Assembly: GCA_964019135.1 (NCBI GenBank)
Contig: OZ025260.1
Coordinates: 20,826,254 to 20,890,253, forward strand
Direction: 5' to 3'
Length of the DNA: 64,000 bases
Source: Arenicola marina
Lineage: Eukaryota; Annelida; Polychaeta; Arenicolidae
The notes beneath the pieces were generated by a model. It did not search any database. It was given only the letters and a program-made list of their open reading frames with translations, and was not told the DNA's origin. Made by a program: the position numbers and the translations under genes. Below are positions 51,392-62,170 of this stretch, in pieces (position 1 is the stretch's first letter; every line of letters starts with the position of its first letter).

Positions 51392-51483
51392 GCCCGGCCC
51401 GGGTTGGCTCGGCTCGGCTCGGCTCGGCTCGGCTCGGCTTGGCTCGGCTCGGCTCTGGCTCGGCTCGGCTCGGCTCGGCTCGG
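51392..51483. repeat. (GGCTC)n pentanucleotide repeat, copy C
   Basis: Nearly pure tandem CGGCT pentamers with a few substitutions, about 18 units. Confidence 0.9.
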
Positions 51484-52302
51484 ATATCTGATCTGTTTAC
51501 GTGCTTCACACGGAAGTAATGAACTGGATGTAATCCTCTTTTATTTCGGTTTCTGCCGGTCGAGCACGCTGGACATGCGCAGTATAGTTAACCCAACTGG
51601 GCCATCAGGCGGTCACCGCCTTAACCACTATCACTGAAATCGACAATTCAACAATGTGCCGTAACTAAGAAAACATAAGCCAAATTTATGAGCTTTCTCA
51701 CAAGAAAACAGGCGAAAACGTCAGTAATTGTGGTTAATGTACTAGCGCTCTGTGCTTCGCTCCGCACGATTACTACCGCTAAGAGTTATTGTCCCTGGAA
51801 GAAAAATAAATAATCAATCGGATTCTGGTCCCTAAAATCATGGTTAGTTCTACCAATGGCGGAAAACAACAGACGAACCGAACAAATTTAACTTTCCACT
51901 GAGGATTTGATTTTTTGCAGGATTTATATGAAAACAAATGGCTGAAAACTTATACCTTGGACTCGCCTGCAGGCAGAGGTGGTAGCGAGCGCTGGCCGTT
52001 CCTTCTCGTCCATGTCTCGGGAGCTACCATCGCGCCCTTCTCTCTAGTCCCTACCGTCAGCATTGAATATCTGCACCATAATCGGCCTCCTGACTGGGCT
52101 ATATCACTTCTCTATAGACTGATATCAACATGTGGGCTGTTAAGGAATAAAGAGGCCTGAGCATTTGTGGGACGTTGAACCTCCCTCAATAACACGAGGT
52201 TTTTTTGGGGGCGGGGACTTCAAAGAAAATATTTTGTGCACCGAAACAGTTATATTGAAGTGAATCATTATTTTGCCCTGTATGTTTGGTTAGTCCCATG
52301 CT

Positions 52303-52420
52303 TGAGGGACCCTCCGTGGCTGAGTTGGCAGCGCACTGAGCCTCATACTAACAGACCAGCCGCCATCATGCTCGGCATCGACATGAGCAGTGTGTTACAA
52401 ATCATTTATATCGCATTCTC
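52303..52420 (+). other. tRNA-like (A-box) segment, copy C
   Basis: TGGCTGAGTTGG at 52,316-52,327 with a similar flank to the copy at 36,752. No clear B-box. CCAGGTAAGC at about 52,448 downstream resembles a splice donor. Confidence 0.3.
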
Positions 52421-52689
52421 CTGTGTTGCTCATTATGGCCCTGTCTAACCAGGTAAGCACAAACGGTGGAACTGTCTGTTCAATCAACACATACACCATA
52501 GTTAAGCAAAAATATAATGAACAGACACTTTTGGACAAAAGTATGATCCTAATTTATTAGCAGACATTCCAATCGCTTGTCATTGTCAATATACATGCTG
52601 AAGTAAACAAATGGAACTATGCTTTCGCTTTCAGGTGGGCAAACCGCTGACACTGGTCTCAAACACGGTCTGGGTTTTCCCGTCGGTTT

Positions 52690-53888
52690 CGAGTAAATCG
52701 AACACATTGTAGCATTTGTTGTAACTGTGCGGACCAATACATGAGTTACGCGGCTAAAACGGGTCGCTCGTGGAAGAATGACTCATATTGATAATAATAA
52801 TGACAAAATAATGTCACATATACACTGCGGACATTACACATGTTGGCTGAGTTTCCAAGCTGAGATATATTGCGCAGATGATGACACAACAAATGCGTGC
52901 AACAACATGAGATGCACGGCTATAGACGGCAAACATGTTCTGTCTGTTTTCGCGTTTCTTGAGGAAAGTCAGCTCTCCTTTATCTCTCCTATCCTCGACA
53001 ATGTACAAATGTGCAAACAATGTACTACAGTACACACAAATCACGTGCGTCTAAAGGTCACACCGGGCAGGTTCATAATTAGCGAGGAGTACCCGCTTCC
53101 CACAATGTCCTCGTTAGGCCGGGGCGCCCCTCCCGCGTCGGATGTCAAAGCAGACATGACCCAATCAAAACATTGTATTTTACGACGCCGTCGGTTGTGA
53201 ACGGTTTACGGCAAGCACGTGAGATGATACGAAGAGGGAATAAAGTTGCTGCTCGTTCCTCCCAGCAATGAGCAAAACGTCTGTTCTCAGTTTTTCTGCC
53301 GGTTTCCATTATGCATTGATGTGGTTTCAGTCGGGACGGCCAGTTGTTAGTGGCTGGAAGGCGCAGGTAACTATAATTGTTGTTTTTCAGACCAAACCAG
53401 TCTAATGACTAAATTTGCTTTTCCCTTTTAACTTCACTGCGACTACAGACAAGTTAGCTGTGGATATAGTTTGGAACATGCACGTAGCCTGTCTATAAGT
53501 ACCTTGTTTCACTTGCCTTTAATGACAACATTGCAAAAAAAAGCGGGAAAGTTAAGTGCCATATTTTTATTTGTAGCAGCGTATGCACCTGTTACGGGTT
53601 AAATAGGTCAATGTTAATGTATTGTAACGTGGGTCTATGGCTTACGCCATACTAAATGTAGACACGTACATTTGTTGTATTATTATAAGTGGCGTGATCC
53701 GTGTAGCATTTCTACCGGGCCAGCTTTATCCCCTGTCCACATGACGGTCGTAGGCGCGTAGATTCAGATGCGCGTAGTTTTTCTCCAGTTGGGGCTAGGG
53801 TGGTCGGAACACATATGTTCCTCATATGACTGGGATTTGATCGCATATTCAAGGCGTTTTGGGCCGCATATTCCGAAGAGGCAGTAAA
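52690..53888 (+). repeat. copy D of the tandem unit, left end only
   Basis: It aligns with C from 41,441 (GTAACTGTGCGGACCAATAC) through the landmark GGCAGGTTCATAATTAGCG (about 53,066) and GGGACGGCCAGTTGTTAG (about 53,333). It ends after CATATTCCGAAGAGGCAG. The array ends here. The 140-codon frame across its start is not kept in A or C and is not called as a gene. Confidence 0.82.
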
Positions 53889-54399
53889 GTCTCGGGTTTT
53901 GTAATGCTCATGATTTGCATCGTTCCTTTTTCATGTTTGAACACAGGAAGTCCACGGTTGTATCAATTGCACTTGACGGCTAATACGTGAGTGACCATTA
54001 TGGAAACAACATTTTGCTTTAAAATGAAACAACGACCGACCAACTCATGCACCAATCAATGTTACATCCCGGAGTTGATCCTTTTACCTTCCATGAAACA
54101 AGTTCCCCTTGAAAGGCAATATTAGGGATTGAAAGCTTTAATTTTGAAATAGATCACCCATTTATGTCGTGCCTTTCGTAAGATGATTTATTCTGCACCA
54201 TTAAGCACATATGTAGGAATAGCATGACCAGTGTCATACGTTTATAGGCGGCACGAGAAATATATACAGATATGCAGTCGATAACCGTGGACTTGCTACA
54301 TTGGTTGGGATTTTATGATCTAATCCCCCCCCCCCACCAGACGCCTCCCACCATCTGGAGCTTATCATTGACTATTGTTTGTCTTGCAAATGTGTTCTG
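53889..54399. other. no gene recognised
   Basis: Mixed-composition sequence with one poly-C tract near 54,326-54,337. Confidence 0.4.
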
Positions 54400-54625
54400 A
54401 CCACATCAAAGCAACTAGCTCGCCACAGCTCAGCTCAACTCGAATGATTACATCGTGAAACTTAACGGAGTGATATTAAGCGACTGTTTATTACCAGAAT
54501 AATGCTCAGTTATATCGTTTATTATCAAGATGATGCACTGTTGTGTCGTTCTTTATTTAAATTGTTCTACATAAAGAACACTCAAGACAAAGGCGTGGCG
54601 TCATATAATTTGTAGTGTTTTTGCA
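54400..54625 (-). repeat. inverted copy of the dispersed repeat at 1.65-1.87 kb
   Basis: Read on the minus strand it starts GACGCCACGCCTTTGTCTTG and continues with subunits like AATAAAGAACGACACAACAG and TGATAATAAACGATATAACTG. This is the same order as at 1,650, but diverged. Confidence 0.55.
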
Positions 54626-55119
54626 TTGTTTCCTCGGAGTGTTTGACCTTTTGCTCACATAAACCATTCCATCGCCGCCTCTTCAGAGAAAACAATAGAA
54701 AATGAACTTGTGGTTAGCTGCAAGTTTATTTATAGAGGCGTGTCCGCGATTTTTAATGTGTCTTCCGGCTATATGCCGGGGGATAATTCTGTTGAAACGG
54801 AGCAGGTACCGATCCCCAAAGAGACACCAAGGTCTAAAACTCACGAGTGTTTAACGTCCTTTTCTGACTCCGCAGTCGAACAGGTCGGACGTGTTCTTAC
54901 TGTTTTGTTTTTCCCACTGTTTCAAATTATTCGCAATTTCTAACAACGACTTAAATTTTGTTGAACATTGTTAAGGCTCACTCCGAGCCTAATTATTATA
55001 TCTATCAAAGGTCAATTTTCATTCGATAGCGGAGTTCTTTTTGAGAGGTTCAGCTTTTGTTCAATCCCCATGATCCAGAATCCGGTCACAGTCACACCCT
55101 CCTACTTAACATATTTTGG
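54626..55119. other. no gene recognised; flank of the DIRS-type element
   Basis: A short frame begins near 54,710 but has no family match that I know. The outer edge of the DIRS-type element could lie anywhere between about 54,970 and 55,165. Confidence 0.35.
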
Positions 55120-55164
55120 CCACGCGCCGTGCGGCGCTAGCCGTGTCCCCGTTTTCTCGGCCCG

Positions 55165-57345
55165 GGGCGCCGGGCTGCCATGCCCCACAGGCGGGCTCGG
55201 CCGGGCCGCTGGGACTGTGACTCACCAAGCGGTGGGTGGCGCGGCTTTGAGCGTGCGCGCCGGCTTTGACAGCCAGTGCCGCCCAGCGTCAGGCCCCTGC
55301 GTCAGGCTCCCTCGGTACTTATTAAATGGCTCCCGCATGCTGCACCGATTTGCGGTCTCCGGCCTGCTAGTGATGATCACTCGCCTACGGCTGTATACTG
55401 GGAATACTTGTTTCGCACTATGTCGCTTGTTCCCCGCTCGGATTCTTCGTTTCTGTTTCTGCCTGCGTTTTCCTGTTATTATGTTTACGTTTTCCTATGT
55501 ATCTTTATTTCCTTGCGGTGGCGGCCCATGCGGTCCGTGGTCCGGCATTACTTTGTCGGGGCTACGCAGTTACTTTTAGCACATAGTATCGTTCACTGGG
55601 CTTTGCATGACGTCAGTGGTCAGGCATTGCCCTGCTCAGGCTACACACTGATATTCATGGTCCAGCTCTTACCCACAAGCAGTGCTTGTTCGGCTAAATT
55701 GCTTACCTATGTTTGGCTATACGTCGACTATCCTCACCCCGCGTTTCGCGCCAATATCATTAGCTGTGGCTGGACATGATGTCAGTGGTCGGGCATTGCC
55801 CTGCTCAGGCTATACACTGATTCTCAGCTTTTGGTTTTACGCCTACCTTACGAGTCCCGTTGCCACTGGCCGAGTCGATGGAGCCCACTATATGTTTTTC
55901 TCTATAGTGTGGACTTCCCTCAGTGAGTGCGCCCGACTCCTTTGTCAGTCGGCTGGCATGGTGTAGACCTGCGGTGCTTACACCTGATATGGCTGCGTTA
56001 GCTCTCCTACCGCCTCGGCGTTAGGGGGCATCGTGGGCGTTATGCAATTCCTCTACACAATGTTACGGCCTGCTTGGCTTTTTGTGCCACCTTACGCCTT
56101 TTACGGAAATGCCTCGTTGCTTTCCGGGAGCCCTTGCACTTGGTTCCAGGGTCAAGGCTGTCACCGTTGTTTTTCCATTCCACAGCCTAGTTCGCACCTG
56201 GCTACAACACTGGCATGAATCAATGCTCACGTCTTGGTACACATCACTTTGTTTTCAGTTACCCTTGGCGCTGACAGCCTTTTCTTTACTATTGTCAAGT
56301 GCAGTTTCAGCATGCCAAAGCGAACGGGCTCCACACCGCGGGCGCGGCCTACCAAGAAGCTGGCTGGCCCATCCACAGACTCACCGGCACCCCGACCTCC
56401 CGCTGCTGCCTTGATCGAGACGGTGACACGTGACGTCACGAGCACTCTTTCAACCCTGATCCAGGACACCATTAGGACGGCGGTCGCGGCCGCTGTCCAG
56501 GCCCAGCAACCTCTCCAGCCCCTCTCTGACGGGGGCGCCCCAGGCACATCACCGGGGACAGGAGGCGACGACTGCCAGCCCTCAACCAGTCGTGGCGGAC
56601 AGGGGTCGGCCGGCGAGCTCCATCCTGCTGTTGGCTTGCCCCTCGGACTCCCCGGAACAGCGGGAGCCGGGACGTCCGGGCATGCGGCGCCGTCCGTCAA
56701 CCATCCCCCCGGTAATGATGGGAGCGTACCTTTATCGAGCTCTTTTCCTCTGGACGCGCGAGTCCCGCTTTCTCTCAAAGAAAAGATATGGGCGGATGAG
56801 TTTGTCGACCTGGCCCAGCTTTTGCAACCCGATGAACAATACCAGTTGGCTGTTACCTCGGGAGTGTCAGGTCCGGCCTTGAGTCTGATCAGTGGTTCTA
56901 AGGCCGGATTCTTACTCTCGACCAGTTGTCAACAGCCTTTGCTATCTTTCAGGCTGTATATGCCACCAAATTTGCCTGTCACTTGCCCGCGTTGCTACGA
57001 TATGGCGAGACCGTTCGCCAAGTTGCACAGCGGGGTGGTGACTTTATATGCGTCAAACACAGGGCGTGCCCTGGGATCATTTTCACGGGGAACTCTATCG
57101 TAAGGCCATGACCGGCTCTTTTCTCCCCTCATCCTTCTCCACCAACACCAACCGCATGTCCACCACCAACAAAGGGTCCAACCTGTTAGGTCAAGCCCAG
57201 TCCTTTCCGCGGGGGACGTGTTGGAACTATCATAAAGGGGAGATATTGCGGGTTAGGCTGCAACTTTAGCCATCAATGTTTTAAATGCCAGCGCCTCCAC
57301 CCTGCCAGCAAGTGCTTTAGCCCCCCTGAAAATCACTGTTTCAGC
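55165..57345 (+). repeat. first of two tandem leader + Gag-like blocks of the DIRS-type element
   Basis: It begins GGCGCCGGGCTGCCATGCC and repeats from 57,350 with very few differences. It includes a long non-coding leader of about 1.1 kb with two copies of a CAGTGGTCGGGCATTGCC-type segment. Confidence 0.85.
56312..57280 (+). CDS. DIRS-type Gag-like part, first copy
   Basis: It starts MPKRTGSTPRARPTKKLAG with a basic Ser/Pro-rich head. The family-typical core is PLSLKEKIWADEFVDLAQLL. Gag-like proteins of DIRS elements have this layout. It is a fossil part. Confidence 0.75.
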
Positions 57346-57349
57346 CCGG

Positions 57350-59830
57350 CGCCGGGCTGCCACGCCCCACAGGCGGGCTCGGCCGGGCCGCTGGGACTGT
57401 GACTCACCAAGCGGTGGGTGGCGCGGCTTTGAGCGTGCGCGCCGGCTTTGACAGCCAGTGCCGCCCAGCGTCAGGCCCCTGCGTCAGGCTCCCTCGGTAC
57501 TTATTAAATGGCTCCCGCATGCTGCACCGATTTGCGGTCTCCGGCCTGCTAGTGATGATCACTCGCCTACGGCTGTATACTGGGAATACTTGTTTCGCAC
57601 TATGTCGCTTGTTCCCCGCTCGGATACTTCGTTTCTGTTTCTGGCTGCGTTTTCCTGTTATTATATTTACGTTTTCCTATGTATCTTTATTTCCTTGCGG
57701 TGGCGGCCCATGCGGTCCGTGGTCCGGCATTACTTTGTCGGGGCTACGCAGTTACTTTTAGCACATAGTATCGTTCACTGGGCTTTGCATGACGTCAGTG
57801 GTCGGGCATTGCCATGCTCAGGCTACACACTGATTTTCATGGTCCAGCTCTTACCCACAAGCAGTGCTTGTTCGGCTAAATTGCTTACCTATGTTTGGCT
57901 ATACGTCGACTATCCTCACCCCGCGTTTCGCGCCAATATCATTAGCTGTGGCTATACATGTCGTCCGTGGTCGGGCATTGTCCTGCTCAGGCTACACACT
58001 GATTTTCATGGTCCAGCTCTTACCCCGCCTTTTCGCCCCAATATAATTAGCTGTGGCTATGCATGATGTCAGTGGTCGGGCATTGCCCTGCTCAGGCTAC
58101 ACACTGATTTTCATGGTCCAGCTCTTACCCCGCCTTTTCGCCCCAATATAATTAGCTGTGGCTATGCATGATGTCAGTGGTCGGGCATTGCCCTGCTCAG
58201 GCTACACACTGATTTTCATGGTCCAGCTCTTACCCCGCCTTTTCGCCCCAATATAATTAGCTGTGGCTAGACATGATGTCAGTGGTCGGGCATTGCCCTG
58301 CTCAGGCTATACACTGATTCTCAGCTTTTGGCTTTACGCCTACCTTACGAGTCCCGTTGCCACTGGCCCAGTCGATGGAGCCCACTAAATGTTTTTCTCT
58401 ATAGTGTGTTCTTTCCTCAGTGAGTGCGCCCGACTCCTTTGTCAGTCGGCTGGCATGGTGTAGACCTGCGGTGCTTACACCTGATATGGCTGCGTTAGCT
58501 CTCCTACCGCCTCGGCGTTAGGGGGTACCGTGGGCGTTATGCAATTCCTCTACACAATGTTACGGCCTGCTTGGCTTTTTGTGCCACCTTGCCCCTTTTA
58601 CGGAAATGCCTCGTTGCTTTCCGGGAGCCCTTTACACTTGGTTCCAGGGTCAAGGCTGTCACCGTTGTTTTTCCATTCCACAGCCTAGTTCGCACCTGGC
58701 TACAACACTGGCATGAATCAATGCTCACGTCTTGGTACACATCACTTTGTTTTCAGTTACCCTTGGCGCTGACAGCCTTTTCTTTACTATTGTCAAGTGC
58801 AGTTTCAGCATGCCGAAGCGAACGGGCTCCACACCGCGGGCGCGGCCTACCAAGAAGCTGGCTGGCCCATCCACAGACTCACCGGCACCCCGACCTCCCG
58901 CTGCTGCCTTAATCGAGACGGTGACACGTGACGTCACGAGCACTTATTCAACCCTGATCCAGGACACCATTAGGACGGCGGTCGCGGCCGCTGTCCAGGC
59001 CCAGCAACCTCTCCAGCCCCTCTCTGACGGGGGCGCCCCAGGCACATCACCGGGGACAGGAGGCGACGACTGCCAGCCCTCAACCAGTCGTGGCGGACAG
59101 GGGTCGGCCGGCGAGCTCCATCCTGCTGTTGGCTTGCCCCTCGGACTCCCCGGAACAGCGGGAGCCGGGACGTCCGGGCATGCGGCGCCGTCCGTCAACC
59201 ATCCCCCCGGTAATGATGGGAGCGTACCTTTATCGAGCTCTTTTCCTCTGGACGCGCGAGTCCCGCTTTCTCTCAAAGAAAAGATATGGGCGGATGAGTT
59301 TGTCGACCTGGCCCAGCTTTTGCAACCCGATGAACAATACCAGTTGGCTGTTACCTCGGGAGTGTCGGGTCCGGCCTTGAGTCTGATCAGTGGTTCTAAG
59401 GGCTGGATTCTTACTCTCGACCAGTTGTCAACAGCCTTTGCTATCTTTCAGGCTGTATATGCCACCAAATTTGCCTGTCACTTGCCCGCGTTGCTACGAT
59501 ATGGCGAGACCGTTCGCCAAGTTGCACAGCGGGGTGGTGACTTGATATGGTATGATCGGGATTTCCGGTTCCTGCGTCAAACACAGGGGGTGCTCTGGGA
59601 TCATTTTCACGGGGAACTCTATCGTAAGGCCATGACCGGCTCTTTTCTCCCCTCATCCTTCTCCACCAACACCAACCGCATGTCCACCACCAACAAAGGG
59701 TCCAACCTGTTGGGTCAAGCCCAGTCCTTTCCGCGGGGGACGTGTTGGAACTACCATAAAGGGGAGATATTGCGGGGTAGGCTGCAACTTTAGCCATCAA
59801 TGTTTTAAATGCCAGCGCCTCCACCCTGCC
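57350..59830 (+). repeat. second tandem leader + Gag-like block of the DIRS-type element
   Basis: Nearly identical to the first block but about 0.3 kb longer, because a 105-bp segment in the leader is amplified. Confidence 0.85.
57961..58330. repeat. 105-bp tandem repeat inside the DIRS-type leader
   Basis: GTGGTCGGGCATTG recurs every 105 bp (unit starts near 57,961, 58,066, 58,171 and 58,276). Each unit also has CACACTGATTTTCATGGTCC and CCAATATAATTAGCTGTGG. A longer related unit precedes it at 57,790. Confidence 0.9.
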
Positions 59831-59850
59831 AGCAAGTGCTTTAGCCCCCC
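58810..59850 (+). CDS. DIRS-type Gag-like part, second copy
   Basis: Same head as the first copy, with a clear core (WADEFVDLAQLL; FAIFQAVYATKF; DRDFRFLRQTQGVLWDHFH) typical of DIRS/Ngaro Gag-like proteins. A Cys/His knuckle-like segment (C-x2-C-x3-H-x4-C) is encoded near 59,800. Confidence 0.8.
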
Positions 59851-59977
59851 TGGCACTGTCAACTCCGGACCCAAACCGCGTTTCTCCCCTCCCAACCCGC
59901 GGGGCCGTCCTTACAAACGTCATGCCCCCGCTACCGACGCCAGCAAACCCAATTAGCCCACGCCCTTCAAGGTTATA

Positions 59978-60886
59978 ATGCCCCAAAAACTCCTGCAGGA
60001 GTCTCAGGCAGGGAGGATCGCCGGCCTTTTCCCTGAGCCCCCTCTATCGGGGATGATTTTCTCTCCGATCGGCCTTGTCTCGAAGAATAATCCCGGGTCC
60101 TTTCGTCTTATCCACCACCTCTCATTCCCAGACGGTGACTCGATTAATTCCGGTATCCCAGATCAATACGCGAAGATCCAATATGCCTCGATTGACGAAG
60201 CCATCAAGATCATCCTATCACTGGGGCAGAACAGTTTTTTAGCCAAAACGGACATCGAGTCGGCCTTTCGCATTATCCCGATATCACCGGCAGAAAATCA
60301 TTTATTCGGCTTCACATTCCAGGATCAATTCTATTACGACAAATGTCTCCCCATGGGCCTTCGCTCTAGCTGTCAGGTATTCGAGAGTTTTAGTACAGCT
60401 TTACAATTTGCGGCACAACAGGCAGTGTCACGTGCAAAAATTCTCCACATTTTGGATGATTTTCTCTTTATCGCTCCCAGCCGCCAGGAATGTAACGAGG
60501 CCCTTTCGTCCTTCATTTCCCTGTGTCAAGACATTGGCGTGCCTATTTCTTGGGAGAAAACCTTCCCCCCCACCACCTCCCTCGCTTTTGTTGGCATTGA
60601 TTTAGACACGTCACTGTTCGAAGCTCGGCTCCCGTCCGACAAAATTGACACGTGTAGATTGCTAGTTACCAAAGCTCTTTCTTCCTCCAAGATAAAACTC
60701 GGCCAGCTGCAAACCCTGACGGGGTTCTCTCAATTTCGCCTGCAAAGTAGTCATCCCAGGTCGATGCTTTCTGCGGCGATTGTACAACCTCCAAATCGGT
60801 TTGACAAAACCCTACCATCACGTACGCGTGAACCGCGAGGCCCGGGCGGATCTGCAGGCATGGCTCTCCTTTCTTCAGCACTATAA
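59978..60886 (+). CDS. DIRS-type reverse transcriptase part
   Basis: The signatures FRLIHHLSFPDGDSINSGIP, LAKTDIESAFRIIPI, CLPMGLRSSCQVFESFSTAL and an LDDF catalytic motif in ILHILDDFLFIAPS are characteristic of DIRS-group RTs rather than Gypsy. The part ends at the abrupt change of sequence near 60.89 kb. Confidence 0.9.
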   Translation: MPQKLLQESQAGRIAGLFPEPPLSGMIFSPIGLVSKNNPGSFRLIHHLSFPDGDSINSGIPDQYAKIQYASIDEAIKIILSLGQNSFLAKTDIESAFRIIPISPAENHLFGFTFQDQFYYDKCLPMGLRSSCQVFESFSTALQFAAQQAVSRAKILHILDDFLFIAPSRQECNEALSSFISLCQDIGVPISWEKTFPPTTSLAFVGIDLDTSLFEARLPSDKIDTCRLLVTKALSSSKIKLGQLQTLTGFSQFRLQSSHPRSMLSAAIVQPPNRFDKTLPSRTREPRGPGGSAGMALLSSAL

Positions 60887-60889
60887 CGG

Positions 60890-61900
60890 CAGAAGGCTGT
60901 TATTATGACGAAAATTTTGAATTTTCGTCATATGTCGGTCGGTCGTGTTGTCTGTTTCTATATATATATGTATGTATGTCTGTTTCACGCAAAAACGGAA
61001 AGTCTTCTTATGGTCTAACCACTGCATGCATCGGTTCGTAGTCTTCAGTGCCTAATAGCTACGCAATAGGGCTACAACATACTCGTCACGCAGATCAAAA
61101 GGTCAAAGGTCAAGGTCACAGCGATTTTTTGAAAAAATAACTAAAAACGCGTATATCTCCGTCAATATTGACGCTAGAGATCTCTGGTCAGTTTCAAGAT
61201 GTGCTAGCATTCAAGGCGCAAATTTCGGGTATTGTTCACTTTTTGATGCGTAATACCCATTTTTGAGTAAAATAAGGTCCTAAGTTTTGCGGAAAACGCA
61301 CTAAATGACCTCTGTCTGTTTTCTCCCTTTTGGGCACATTTGCCATCAAGCTATCGCTATGATGTTCTAATATGCCATAGAAACATGAATTGAGATGAGT
61401 TGTGTCGAATCTTAGAGTTTTCTGATGCGTCACGGGACGTCACGATAACGTCACTTTTGGTACTTAAAAAAAATCGTCAAAAATCAGAAAAAAATCCCCA
61501 AAATAAGAGAGTAGCACTATATTGTACGAAAAGTAGTTCTTCGTATAGCTGCAAACTAAAAACAATATGTTCCTATCTTACTTCCGGTTCCAGGGCCGAT
61601 AGCATTTCTCTATGGGACTTCCCGTGTTAAAGCGCTGTATCTTTAGGCTGGGAAAAATGTTTTGTCGTGTATTTCACAAGTGCCTCCATCAAGCGACACC
61701 GGCATTTTGTTCTCAGTTAAACATGATACATAGTAGCCTCAGTGTTTATCGCATGCGATTGGCGCAAATAGTGACGTCACAGGATTTTTTGGAAATTTGG
61801 CCAATGGTGAAAGATACGGCTTTTTGTGAATCCGAACTAAATAAAAGGCCTACTCCCCTAGCTTGCTAGCTAAATCCCGTCCTCCCGCAACGCCGCTGAC
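60890..61900. repeat. dispersed repeat with AGGTCA-like half-sites, class unknown
   Basis: It begins near a 13-bp-stem hairpin (60,904-60,932, loop TTG). It continues through CGGTCGGTCG and a TATG-rich stretch, then AAAGGTCAAAGGTCAAGGTCA (two or three direct half-sites) and ACGCGTATATCTCCGTCAATATT. The second part resembles the insertion at 44,766-45,345. No frame of known type is present. Confidence 0.5.
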
Positions 61901-61919
61901 TGCCTAACTGACTTAAAAC

Positions 61920-62120
61920 CGAGGCGGTGACATCACCGCTATAGTTGCTATAGCAACGCAGGCGAAGACAACTATAGTCTCCTCTACAGCCCCCCGCTGC
62001 GTGGCCAGCCCACTCAGATTGGGTCTGTAAACGGCTAAATTCACTGTACGGAATTCCGTACAGTGACGTCACAAAAAATCCCATCAGCCTCCGCGGCATC
62101 TCACCAACCAAGATGGCGAG
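61920..62120 (+). promoter_or_regulatory. candidate promoter: X-box, palindrome, CRE and start context
   Basis: GTTGCTATAGCAAC at 61,944-61,957 is a perfect palindrome matching the RFX X-box pattern. GCGGTGACATCACCGC at 61,924-61,939 is a near-palindrome. A perfect 26-bp palindrome centred on GGAATTCC lies at 62,041-62,066. TGACGTCA at 62,064-62,071 is a full CRE. CCAAGATGGCGAG at 62,109-62,121 fits both the YY1 motif and the TISU start context. The density and order resemble a compact animal promoter. This is motif-based inference. Confidence 0.45.
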
Positions 62121-62170
62121 AGCAAGTGGTCGACATAACCATTCCAAAGCAAAGCTGTGTGGTGCATGGC
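62113..62170 (+). CDS. possible first coding exon of a host gene (very tentative)
   Basis: The ATG at 62,113 in CAAGATGGCGAG opens MARASGRHNHSKAKLCGAW and reaches ATGGC/GTAAGA at 62,170/62,171, a consensus 5' splice site. Without splicing the frame stops after 31 codons. The remaining exons would lie beyond a long intron or outside the window. The peptide is basic and is too short for a family call. Confidence 0.25.

Larger units (their letters stand above)
41441..52480 (+). repeat. copy C of the ~11-kb tandem unit, nearly complete
   Basis: It is the only copy with both the left landmarks (GTAGTAACTGTGTGGATCAA at about 41,458; ACACCGGGCAAGGTCATAATT at about 41,798; TTGGGACGGCCAGCTGTT at about 42,072) and the right part to the tRNA-like segment at 52.3 kb. 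The distance from its left end to the start of copy D is about 11.26 kb, the best estimate of the period. It lacks the 1.1-kb element present in A and B and carries a private insertion at 44.77-45.34 kb. No conserved protein was found in it. Confidence 0.85.
55120..60886 (+). mobile_element. DIRS-type (tyrosine-recombinase) retroelement, incomplete fossil
   Basis: The coding parts are a Gag-like protein and a reverse transcriptase of the DIRS/Ngaro group. The leader plus Gag-like part occurs twice in tandem. No tyrosine recombinase, RNase H or terminal repeat pair was recognised, so the element is incomplete and has several breaks. The two tandem blocks are nearly identical, so the rearrangement is recent. 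GC content is clearly higher than in the flanks. Beyond the RT part the sequence changes abruptly to an unrelated repeat. Confidence 0.85.

Noticed and set aside
52778-53200. 140-codon plus-strand frame at the start of copy D
   Set aside because: The equivalent region in C has stops and shifted frames, and A retains only a fragment. It is probably open by chance.
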